Below are positions 8,883-15,905 of a stretch of DNA of 42,622 nucleotides, piece after piece. The notes under the pieces are model-generated. The model searched no databases. It saw only the letters and a program-made list of their open reading frames with translations, and was not told the DNA's origin. The stretch is from Xanthobacteraceae bacterium (GTDB lineage Bacteria > Pseudomonadota > Alphaproteobacteria > Rhizobiales > Xanthobacteraceae): contig JASHPU010000130.1 in the NCBI GenBank assembly GCA_030037885.1, forward strand, positions 1-42,622, given 5' to 3'. Within the stretch, counting starts at the first letter, position 1, and each line of letters begins with the position of its first letter. The position numbers and the translations under genes are program-made.

Positions 8883-10175
8883 CTATTCGGTATCGCGGCC
8901 GATCAATTCGATGGCGATGCGTGCCGAGCTTGCGGGCTCGCGGCCGGCATAGAACTCATTGAGGATTGCGAGAAAGTATGGATATTGCAGATCCTGCAGA
9001 TAGTGACCGCCGCCCTTCAACTTTGCGTGCACACCGCGCGGTCCCCAGAGCTTGAGAGCCGCGCAACTTAATCCGCTATTGGTGATGGTGTCATGATCGC
9101 CTGTGAGCAGGAGGATCGGAATGTCGAGTTGCAGCAAGGCGTCCTTGATCGGATAGCGCTCGTCGACCGCGGCGCGCCGACCGTAGTTGATCAGAAAATC
9201 CGGGTCCAGCATCGGCGCCAGCAGGGCTTTTGAGTGTTCCTTTGCCGGCAAGCCGAACAGAACTGCGGCACGGCGCACCGGATCATGGCCGACGAGATTC
9301 CAATCGACGGTCTGCGGCTGCTCGACGAAAGTCTTGGCGAAATACGCGGCGAGCTCGGGCTGCTGCGCTATGGTGTCGAAAATCTCGGTCATCGTGTCCT
9401 CGAACGGGCTCGGCTGCGGGGCGATGCCGGCGACGCCGCGTAACGTCGGCGACAGCAGCGCCAGCGACCGCAGCCGGCCGGGACATCGGCTGGCGAGGTC
9501 GATCGCGATCCGGCAGCCGTTGCACCAGCCGACCGCGTCGGCTTTGTCGATCCGCTCGCAGTCGAGCGCCGCGACGATGTCGGTGGTATCATCGGTAAGC
9601 TCGGCATAATTCGGCATTCCCCCGGCCAAAATGTCCGCGGTTCTGCTTTCTATCGCCACGATCTTGAAGTCGTGCGCAGCGTCGCCCAGAAAGCTGGACC
9701 AGATGGCCAGCGGAATGCCGCAGGCGCTGATCAGCAGCAGCGGACGTTCGCCGGACTTGCGAATGAAATAACGCCGGCCTACCGACGTTCGCCGTTCCTG
9801 ATAGTCCTCGTGCAGAATGCCGGCGAGCGGGCGCGGCAACTGCACGTTGGGGCGCAGGCAGAGCGATTGGCGCTGTGCGGCGAGCGCGTCCACGATGCTG
9901 TCGAGCAGAAGACCGGCGGTCGGATCGAAATCCGGATCGTCCAGCCGCACATCACCGCATTGTTCGGCAACGTAGTCCACTCCGGCCTCAAGCGAGTTTG
10001 CGATTTCAGTTACGGAGAGGTCGCGAAGCAGCGAATTGGATTGGTATTCTCGGGCCCGTGCTTGCAGGTCGGAAAAGGCGGGTGGAAAGCGTTGCAGGTA
10101 GTCTGGCTCGCGGCGCGCGATTTCGCTGATGGCGTCGTCGATAAGCTGAAAGAAAAGATCGCGCACCTGGGCCAC
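8883..10175 (-). CDS. Alpha/beta hydrolase-fold protein with Cys nucleophile (putative acyltransferase or thioesterase)
   Basis: The 430-residue protein has an unassigned N-terminal region of about 140 residues, then an alpha/beta hydrolase fold from PLLLISACGIP. The nucleophile elbow, normally G-x-S-x-G, reads VGWCNG with Cys218 in place of Ser. The acid and His of the triad are visible as LLLTGDHDTITN and GGGHYLQDL. Cys in this position is known from polyhydroxyalkanoate synthases and from some NRPS thioesterases, where it favours acyl transfer or strained-ring formation over hydrolysis, so I infer acyl transfer or product release. The GTG start lies 3 bases after the stop of the MFS chimera, so the two are translationally coupled. 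Confidence 0.75.
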   Translation of the reverse strand: MAQVRDLFFQLIDDAISEIARREPDYLQRFPPAFSDLQARAREYQSNSLLRDLSVTEIANSLEAGVDYVAEQCGDVRLDDPDFDPTAGLLLDSIVDALAAQRQSLCLRPNVQLPRPLAGILHEDYQERRTSVGRRYFIRKSGERPLLLISACGIPLAIWSSFLGDAAHDFKIVAIESRTADILAGGMPNYAELTDDTTDIVAALDCERIDKADAVGWCNGCRIAIDLASRCPGRLRSLALLSPTLRGVAGIAPQPSPFEDTMTEIFDTIAQQPELAAYFAKTFVEQPQTVDWNLVGHDPVRRAAVLFGLPAKEHSKALLAPMLDPDFLINYGRRAAVDERYPIKDALLQLDIPILLLTGDHDTITNSGLSCAALKLWGPRGVHAKLKGGGHYLQDLQYPYFLAILNEFYAGREPASSARIAIELIGRDTE

Positions 10176-10178
10176 TCA

Positions 10179-10958
10179 TCACGGGTTTTGCGCATCGGCG
10201 GCGACCGCGCCGGTGCATAAACGCTGCGGCTTTTCGACAAGCAGGAGAGATATGGCGAGGGTACACGCGGCAATCGCCGCGAACGCTGCCGCGTGGCCGA
10301 GCACGGCCTCCACTGCGCCAAATGTCAGCAGACCAACCATGACTCCGCCGATGATGAAAAGATTGGCGCCGCTGGTCAGCGCACCGATTTGACCGGCCGG
10401 CGACCGGCGCGCGACTTCGGCAAGCACGACTGGGATGAAGCCGGCGGTGCTCACGCCGAACAGGACGCCGACGGCGATGATGCCCAGTGCCGGCCAGTGC
10501 GCGGTCATCGTGGCGGTCAAGGCCGCCGCGAGCGCGATAACGGTGCCGACGACCATCATCCACCACCTTGCGTGCGCCAGTACACGATCGGATATCACGG
10601 CCCAGCCGATCTGGCCGGCAATGCCGGCAGCCCGCGACGCAGCGAACGCGGCGCCGGCGACGCTCAGGCTCAGTCCGAGCGTCTCGACCAGATAGACGGT
10701 GAAGAACGAGCGCAGGCAGTGCTGCATACCCGTGAAGAACATGGCGGCGAGAAGAAGGTTGAGCATGCTGACTGCGCTCAGCGCCACGCAGATGAGGCTC
10801 AGTCCCATGCCGCCGGTATTGTAGATCGGCTCGTTGGGATGCAGCGCTTGGTCGAGCCAAATGGCCATTTGCGGCCCGGTAAGCGCGAACGGGCTTTCCC
10901 GATCGTTGTCCGCAACGCTTTGCTGCTGTGGAACAGGGCTATTGGCCTGGCCAGACAA
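10179..10958 (-). CDS. Chimera: NRPS condensation-domain start fused in frame to C-terminal half of an MFS transporter
   Basis: Residues 1-30 are polar, and residues about 24-50 (PFALTGPQMAIWLDQ, then PIYNTGG) are the opening C1 motif of an NRPS condensation domain. From residue 51 the protein is membrane-embedded, with six helices resembling TM7-12 of an MFS exporter (FFTGMQHCLRSFFTVYLVE, GIAGQIGWAVISDR). A full MFS protein has about 400 residues and twelve helices; this has 259 and six. The junction near base 10806 is best explained by a deletion that joined an NRPS gene to a transporter gene. The start is TTG with a strong GGAGGG site at 10964-10969, so translation is plausible, but transport activity is unlikely. 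Confidence 0.7.
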   Translation of the reverse strand: MSGQANSPVPQQQSVADNDRESPFALTGPQMAIWLDQALHPNEPIYNTGGMGLSLICVALSAVSMLNLLLAAMFFTGMQHCLRSFFTVYLVETLGLSLSVAGAAFAASRAAGIAGQIGWAVISDRVLAHARWWMMVVGTVIALAAALTATMTAHWPALGIIAVGVLFGVSTAGFIPVVLAEVARRSPAGQIGALTSGANLFIIGGVMVGLLTFGAVEAVLGHAAAFAAIAACTLAISLLLVEKPQRLCTGAVAADAQNP

Positions 10959-11099
10959 GGAAACCCTCCGTACCGATCAACGCTGCTGCAGGATGTGGCC
11001 CTCGCGTCTTGTTTCCCGGGACGAACTGCGCCTGCTCGGTTGCTGGCGCACGACCGGCGTCTGCTGTCGGCGGCGGGCGGACAACGGACGTTATTTTGC

Positions 11100-11408
11100 T
11101 TAACGCAGCTCGGGCTTGGTAGCGCGCGCGGTAAGGACGAATGCCGCGAGTTCATCGCGATCCCACGAAAGGTGCACTCGTTCTGTCGATGCCGGTTGCT
11201 TGCTCAAACAAACATTAGGCCGCCATTCAGTCACCGGGCGGATCGGCCGCGGCACAAAGCCGCCGCCGCAATTTGGACAGACATTGAACAGGACGCTCTG
11301 AACGCAATCTCTGCAGAACGTGCATTCGTACGTGCAAATGAAGGCGTCCGTTGCGTTCGGCGGAAGGTCCTTGTCGCAATATTCACAATTCGGTCTGAGC
11401 TGAAGCAT
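11100..11408 (-). CDS. DUF1272 cysteine-rich protein
   Basis: A small protein of 102 residues from the inner ATG at 11408 (MLQLRPNCEYCDKDLPP). It has a regular series of CxxC pairs: CEYC, CTFC, CRDC and CPNC, the layout of the DUF1272 family, which probably binds zinc and has no established role. The C-terminal 45 residues (RPVTEWRPN onward) are variable. A longer reading from 11429 is possible but lacks family support. It stands between the MFS chimera and the IS5 remnant on the minus strand; it is common in alphaproteobacteria outside gene clusters, so a pathway role is doubtful. Confidence 0.8.
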   Translation of the reverse strand: MLQLRPNCEYCDKDLPPNATDAFICTYECTFCRDCVQSVLFNVCPNCGGGFVPRPIRPVTEWRPNVCLSKQPASTERVHLSWDRDELAAFVLTARATKPELR

Positions 11409-11417
11409 GGCGCAAAC

Positions 11418-11443
11418 GGCGGCATACACCGGTCCATGCCGCC
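11418..11443. repeat. Perfect 8-bp inverted repeat upstream of the DUF1272 gene
   Basis: GGCGGCAT at 11418-11425 and ATGCCGCC at 11436-11443 are perfect complements around a 10-base loop, just upstream of the start at 11408. It could be an operator or a leader hairpin; there is no direct evidence for either. Confidence 0.4.
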
Positions 11444-11450
11444 ACCTCCG

Positions 11451-11466
11451 CTGCTACTGTTAGCAG
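11451..11466. repeat. Small perfect hairpin
   Basis: CTGCTA-CTGT-TAGCAG forms a 6-bp stem with a 4-base loop between the DUF1272 gene and the IS5 remnant. No T-tract follows on either strand, so a terminator role is weak. Confidence 0.35.
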
Positions 11467-11579
11467 CAGTCGAATAGGTTGTCAACCGATTGTCCTCCGG
11501 GATCAGTACCTTTGAGACAGCGAGGGTCTCCCCTTAAAGGTAAACTCACAGAAACCTACTTACACATCGTTCCTGACAC

Positions 11580-11900
11580 CCCCACGCCGATTGCGTGCTG
11601 GCAGAAACCTGCGTCAGCTTGATCCCAGGTGTGACTCAGCTTCTCGCCGACAAAGGTTATGACACCAATGAATTCCGTGCCTTCCTCAAGGCCCACGGCA
11701 TCAAGGCTGTCATCCCTGGAAAACCCAAACGCCAGAAACGCATTCGCTATGACAAGAAAGCCCATAAAGGCCGCAACGTCGTCGAGCGACGCTTCTGCCG
11801 GCTCAAAGACTTCAGACGCATCGCCACGCGCTACGACAAGCTCGCCAGAAACTTCTTCTCCGCGCTATGTTTCGCCGCTACGCTGGCTTATTGGCTCTGA
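11580..11900 (+). mobile_element. IS5-type transposase, C-terminal fragment
   Basis: The frame reads HADCVLAETCVSLIPGVTQ, LLADKGYDTNEFR, AVIPGKPKR, then GRNVVERRFCRLKDFRRI and a C-terminal hydrophobic SALCFAATLAYWL. These are the last-third motifs of IS5-family DDE transposases, including the catalytic Glu region (VERRFCRLKDFRRIATRYDK). The N-terminal two thirds are absent and no start codon with a ribosome site exists, so it is inactive. It interrupts the minus-strand arm between the DUF1272 gene and the carrier-protein gene. Confidence 0.85.
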
Positions 11901-11904
11901 CTTA

Positions 11905-11948
11905 ATTGAGTCCGAGCCCTCCTACTATTGAGTCCGAGCCCTCCTACT
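11905..11948. repeat. 22-bp perfect tandem repeat, two copies
   Basis: The unit starts ATTGAGTCCGAGCCCTCC and ends TACT; it occurs at 11905-11926 and again at 11927-11948 without mismatch. It directly follows the IS5 transposase stop, so it probably derives from the element's right end, duplicated by slippage or by nested insertion. The following 200 bases up to 12152 hold no gene I can support. Confidence 0.85.
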
Positions 11949-12152
11949 AAGGTCCCTCATTTTGAGACGCGTGGTCATTGAATGCTCGCGATGCGAGTCC
12001 GTCTCCGGGCGGTCTCAACTCCGACGTGTCATATTTCGCCCGTGCAGGTGCCCCGTTAATCTGGATTGGGAGCCCCGCGTGAGGAGGATGTCTGCACGCT
12101 GCACGGGAAATCAATTCTTGATTGCAATAGCGATAAGCACAGACGGCGCAGA

Positions 12153-12512
12153 CTAGGTTGCCGACGTGCCCGCCTCGCGTGCAGCCAGACCGGCGCTCAC
12201 CGTCTTCCATAGCGAGCCGAATGTCGGCTCATCAAAGAACGCTCCTAGCGACAACTCGAACCCGGTCGCGCGGAGAATTCGTGATGCCAACAACATTGCG
12301 TGCAAAGAATTTCCACCCAGCTCGAAGAAGTTATCAGCCGATCTGATCTCCTCGACGCGCAGGATTTTCTTCCAGATATCGGCTAGCAGCGTGACCTCCG
12401 GGGACGCCGCGTCCGCGCGGATCAACTCGTTCTCAGCTTCAGCGCTCATCGGCGCCGGTTTGCGAGGCGATCTATCGGTTGAGCGCCGGGCGGTGAACGG
12501 AACCGTATCCAC
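12153..12512 (-). CDS. Peptidyl/acyl carrier protein (stand-alone T domain)
   Basis: This small carrier protein holds pathway intermediates as thioesters on a phosphopantetheine arm. The attachment site is FELGGNSLHAMLLASRI, an NRPS-type G-G-x-S motif, with Ser69 from the chosen start. Helix 1 is LLADIWKKILRVEEI and the third-helix region is FFDEPTFGSLW. I choose GTG 12512 because GAGGGAG lies 6 bases before it; reading from 12575 or from ATG 12449 is possible. It is the third gene of the unit starting at 14724, behind the acyl-CoA dehydrogenase and KAS III-like genes. It is the likely partner of the adenylating enzyme and halogenase downstream, from which the IS5 remnant now separates it. 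Confidence 0.87.
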   Translation of the reverse strand: MDTVPFTARRSTDRSPRKPAPMSAEAENELIRADAASPEVTLLADIWKKILRVEEIRSADNFFELGGNSLHAMLLASRILRATGFELSLGAFFDEPTFGSLWKTVSAGLAAREAGTSAT

Positions 12513-12613
12513 GTTGAGCTCCCTCTTCGTCAAATGGCGCGCATACACGGATCTGCGATCGCTATTTAGTATCACACGCTCGGCGCGTCAACATGGCGGG
12601 CGCGCAACTGCCT

Positions 12614-13528
12614 TCAGATTTGGCGGAGCAGGAGAGCCGCTCGCATGCCAGGCGTGCTCGAGGCAAGCAGCAGATAATCACCTATGCCGCTCAATCCGCT
12701 GCTCCGGCAATCGACCAGATTGATCAGCGGATCGCAGCCGAAGCAATGGCCTTTGAGGGCAATATTGTCGAGATACAACTGACTCGGCCGGAAGCCGGCG
12801 TTTTGTTCCTTCATCCTGACCAGAGGGATGAACATATTGTTATGCAGAACCCTTCGGATCTGTGCCGGTGCGACACGGACCAGTTGACGGATTCTTTCGT
12901 TGACCTCGCGGCCCAGCCGAGAACTGATCTCGCCGTCGACTCGCATCGTCGCACCCTCTACGGCGGTCGCGCCGGCAAGTATGGCGTAGCCGGTGCTGCC
13001 GCCCGCGGTGACGACACAGCTAGCGGCGCCGTCGGTGAAGATCGCGAATTTTTGAAACCGCTGGCTTTCGCTGTCGATCTTGTCGCCAGACACCACCAGG
13101 ATGGCGCGGCGCTCGGCGCTTCTGATCAACGCATTCGCCATGACCAGGGCGGAAAGCAGCGTGGCGCAACGATTGAGCGTGACGCCGACGACGAATACGT
13201 CTCCCAGTGCCAGCGCGTCGATCAGCCGCCTGGTGCAGGCGGCATGTGAATCGATGCCGGCGGGAAATTCGGTGGCGCACATGATAAGCGTGTCGATGTC
13301 GCGACCGTGCAGCCCCGAGCAGCGCAGCGTCCGTTGCGCCGTTTCGATCGTCATTTCAATGGCAGCGTCGTCGCTTTTGTGGAACTTGCCCCAACCCCAA
13401 AGGCTCGGATCTTCCGCCATCCGATAAGAAGCGGCCTTGGCGGCGAAGTCGTCGATGTCGAGGTAGCTCATCTCCCGCGGGCCAAGGACGTAGCTTGCGC
13501 CAAACAGCACCGGATCGACGGTGTCCAT
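12614..13528 (-). CDS. KAS III-like ketosynthase / acyltransferase (thiolase fold)
   Basis: The 304-residue thiolase-fold protein resembles 3-oxoacyl-ACP synthase III. The active-site Cys121 lies in VTLNRCATLLSAL; FTDGAASCVVTA is the usual conserved stretch after it. The His region reads RVLHNNMF where KAS III has a P-H-Q-A-N motif. The position of the third catalytic residue (Asn in FabH) reads KGHCFGCDP, with no clear Asn. Changed triads of this kind occur in KAS III homologues that transfer acyl groups instead of condensing with malonyl-ACP, so acyl transfer is as likely as chain extension. ATG 13528 overlaps the preceding stop (TAATG) and has GGAG 7 bases before it; an ATG at 13552 also exists. 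Confidence 0.8.
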   Translation of the reverse strand: MDTVDPVLFGASYVLGPREMSYLDIDDFAAKAASYRMAEDPSLWGWGKFHKSDDAAIEMTIETAQRTLRCSGLHGRDIDTLIMCATEFPAGIDSHAACTRRLIDALALGDVFVVGVTLNRCATLLSALVMANALIRSAERRAILVVSGDKIDSESQRFQKFAIFTDGAASCVVTAGGSTGYAILAGATAVEGATMRVDGEISSRLGREVNERIRQLVRVAPAQIRRVLHNNMFIPLVRMKEQNAGFRPSQLYLDNIALKGHCFGCDPLINLVDCRSSGLSGIGDYLLLASSTPGMRAALLLRQI

Positions 13529-14724
13529 TAGCTGCTCCGACGAACTGCGCATCCACCAGCAACCAGCGAATCGGCGATTATCAATTTCTGGATTTCCGAT
13601 GTCCCCTCATAGATGCGCAACAAGCGGACTTGCCGATACAGCCGTTCGAGCAGCGAATTCTTGAGCGTGCCGGCCGCTCCGAACAGCTGCAGGGCATCAT
13701 CGACAAGCTTCTGGGCGCCTTCGCTGGCATAGAGCTTCGCCATACTGGAATGATCGGACCGCTCGCCGCCGCAATCGAGTTCCCAGGCGCTACGAACCAC
13801 GAGAAGCGAAGCCGCGTCGAGAAATACCGCCATGTCGGCCAGCTTCTGTTTTGTCATCTGTTGATCGAACAGCAGCGCGCCGAACACCTTGCGCGATTTC
13901 GTACGTTCGAGCGCAGCTTGCAGGGCGCGACGGCAGAAGCCAAGTGCCGCCGCGCCGACGGTCGTTCGATAGCGATTCAATATGGTCAAGGCGTATTGAA
14001 AACCCGATCCGGCCCGACCGATTAAGTTGTCTCTGGGCACCACGCAATTCTCAAACTTCAGACTGGCCAGCGGCCGCGGGGCCATGACGTTGAGATCGGC
14101 GGCGACCGACACGCCGGGCGTGTCGGCCGGCACCAAACATAAGCTCAACCCGAAGGCGCCAGGCCCTTCGCCGGTGCGGGCGAGGACACAATGGAAGTCC
14201 GCAACGTTGCCGTTTGCGATCCAGGTTTTTTCGCCGTTTAGGACGTAATTGGCGGCATCGCGAACCGCGCTGAGCTGGGTTGCGGCAAGATTCGAGCCGG
14301 CGTCGGCCTCGGAGAGCGCGAGCGAACCAAGCTTTCGGCCGCTGCACAGCTCCGGCAGATATCTGTTCTGCTGCTCCTCATTGGCGAACATAATGAGCGG
14401 TGCCGCGGCCAAGCCCTGGATCGAAAAGGCAAAATCGAGAAGGTCGTCGACAAAGCACAGGCCCTCGCGCAGCAGGCAGATGCTGCGTAGATCGAGCGGC
14501 GGCGCGACCGGGGCCGGCGCTGTGCCGTCGGCCCTGAAGCCGAGCCATCCTCCCTCGCCAAGCGCTCGGGTGATGCTGCGAACCGCGCCTTTGACATCGG
14601 CGGTGCCGAGCGTGTCCAGCGTCGGCCAGTTGCACTGCGTCCAGCTCTCGAACCTTTCCGCCAGCGCGCGATGGTGTTCGCTAAAAAACGGCAGCGCGAG
14701 AACGGAGCGATCGAAGATTTCCAT
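13528..14724 (-). CDS. Acyl-CoA dehydrogenase family protein (carrier-bound substrate likely)
   Basis: A complete 398-residue FAD flavoprotein that oxidises an acyl thioester between alpha and beta carbons. Family motifs: LGSLALSEADAGSN (FAD/substrate loop), TWIANGNVADF, GFQYALTILNRYR, and LRIYEGTSEIQK, whose Glu is the usual catalytic base. It is the first gene of a unit continuing with the KAS III-like and carrier-protein genes, so the substrate is probably bound to that carrier, as in proline-to-pyrrole oxidation by PltE-type enzymes; this is inference from context. A promoter-like sequence lies 40-70 bases upstream. Confidence 0.87.
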   Translation of the reverse strand: MEIFDRSVLALPFFSEHHRALAERFESWTQCNWPTLDTLGTADVKGAVRSITRALGEGGWLGFRADGTAPAPVAPPLDLRSICLLREGLCFVDDLLDFAFSIQGLAAAPLIMFANEEQQNRYLPELCSGRKLGSLALSEADAGSNLAATQLSAVRDAANYVLNGEKTWIANGNVADFHCVLARTGEGPGAFGLSLCLVPADTPGVSVAADLNVMAPRPLASLKFENCVVPRDNLIGRAGSGFQYALTILNRYRTTVGAAALGFCRRALQAALERTKSRKVFGALLFDQQMTKQKLADMAVFLDAASLLVVRSAWELDCGGERSDHSSMAKLYASEGAQKLVDDALQLFGAAGTLKNSLLERLYRQVRLLRIYEGTSEIQKLIIADSLVAGGCAVRRSS

Positions 14725-14765
14725 CGGCGTGCCATACCATATTTCGACGACGGGGCCCGCAGAGA

Positions 14766-14795
14766 ACTATACGCTCTCAAGCAGTAATACAGCAA
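14766..14795 (-). promoter_or_regulatory. Predicted sigma-70-type promoter for the minus-strand arm
   Basis: On the minus strand TTGCTG (14790-14795) and TATAGT (14766-14771) are 18 bases apart, pointing toward the acyl-CoA dehydrogenase start at 14724. It shares the 173-base divergent gap with a plus-strand promoter, so the two arms could be co-regulated. Confidence 0.5.
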
Positions 14796-14821
14796 ACTAC
14801 ATCCGAACATATCAGTGGCTA

Positions 14822-14850
14822 TTGCATATGATTGAAAAGCCCGCTACAGT
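14822..14850 (+). promoter_or_regulatory. Predicted sigma-70-type promoter for the plus-strand arm 2
   Basis: TTGCAT (14822-14827) and TACAGT (14845-14850) are 17 bases apart, and the first gene starts at 14898. The surrounding gap is AT-richer than its neighbours. No clear operator palindrome was seen. Confidence 0.45.
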
Positions 14851-14897
14851 TGCAGGGCCAATCAGTGTGGTGGGCAGCCAACTGCCGGGAGTGCATC

Positions 14898-15842
14898 ATG
14901 CGTATCTTGGTAGTTGGTGCCGGGGCGGTCGGTGGCTATTTCGGGGGGCGGCTCAGCGCAGCAGGACGCGACGTCACGTTCCTGGTGCGGCCGCGACGCA
15001 AGGCCCAGCTCGACAAGACCGGCCTGATCATCCGCAGCGGTTGCGGTAATCTGGAGCTGCCGAAACCAGCCATCCTGGTTCCGGATGGCATGCGCGGGTC
15101 GTTCGACCTCGTTATCATGACGTGCAAGGCGTACGACCTGGAGCGGGCAAGCGATGCCGTCGCGCCGGCCGTCGACGCCAACACCATGATCCTGCCGCTG
15201 CTCAACGGCATGCGACATGTGGAGTATTTGACGTCGCGTTTCGGGCCTGCCGCAATGCTTGGCGGCTTCTGCATCACTTCGACAACACTCGACGAAAACG
15301 GACTCATTCTCCATCTCAACGATATCCATCAGCTCACGTTCGGCGAGCCTGATGGTACCGTTTCGGTGAGGATCGCCGCGGTCGCCGCGGCGCTGTCGGG
15401 CGCGGGATTTGAGGCGCGTTTGAGCCGATCGATCGTGCAAGAAATGTGGGAGAAGTGGGTTTTCATCGCGGCCACCGCCGGCATGAGCTGCCTGATGCGG
15501 GCTGCCATGGGAGACATCGTCGCGGCCGAGGCCGCCGACCTGACCGAGGCGATGTTGGATGAGTGTTGCGGCATCGCCGCAACGCAAGGCTTTCCGCCGA
15601 GCGAGGCGGCCAAGCAGCGCATGCTGAACACGCTCACCGCGCCAGGTTCGACTTTTGCGGCATCGATGATGCGCGACATGGAACGTGGCGGTCAGACCGA
15701 AGGCGAACACATCATTGGCGATCTATTGCGGCGCGGCGGAGCGGCGGATCGCCGGCTCTCGTTGCTGCGGATCGCTGCTGCGCATCTCAAAGCGTATCAA
15801 TCGCGCCGCAGGCGAGAGTATGGCGTCGCGCAGGCGGCCTAA
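14898..15842 (+). CDS. Ketopantoate reductase-family (PanE/ApbA) NADPH oxidoreductase
   Basis: This 314-residue protein has a perfect N-terminal dinucleotide fold (MRILVVGAGAVGGYFGG). It keeps the PanE substrate residues: Lys in VIMTCKAYDL, Asn in LPLLNGMRH, and the C-terminal pattern SMMRDMERGGQTEGEHIIGDL. PanE reduces 2-dehydropantoate to pantoate for CoA and phosphopantetheine. In a cluster with six intact carrier proteins or domains it could boost cofactor supply or reduce a related 2-oxo acid; the sequence does not decide. ATG 14898 is chosen because the family fold starts there and GGGAG precedes it. Confidence 0.85.
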   Translation: MRILVVGAGAVGGYFGGRLSAAGRDVTFLVRPRRKAQLDKTGLIIRSGCGNLELPKPAILVPDGMRGSFDLVIMTCKAYDLERASDAVAPAVDANTMILPLLNGMRHVEYLTSRFGPAAMLGGFCITSTTLDENGLILHLNDIHQLTFGEPDGTVSVRIAAVAAALSGAGFEARLSRSIVQEMWEKWVFIAATAGMSCLMRAAMGDIVAAEAADLTEAMLDECCGIAATQGFPPSEAAKQRMLNTLTAPGSTFAASMMRDMERGGQTEGEHIIGDLLRRGGAADRRLSLLRIAAAHLKAYQSRRRREYGVAQAA

Positions 15843-15905
15843 GCAATTCAGCCGGATGGAGTACTCGAGCGCGAGCGAACGATCGACCGAAGGGGCAGCA
15901 ACGCG

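Noticed and set aside
10293..11477. Plus-strand frame of 394 codons
   Set aside because: Runs opposite the MFS chimera and DUF1272 gene without any domain pattern; both minus-strand genes have clear families.
11947..12210. Minus-strand 87-codon frame between the IS5 remnant and the carrier gene
   Set aside because: No start signal or family pattern; it overlaps the 3' end of the carrier-protein gene in another frame.
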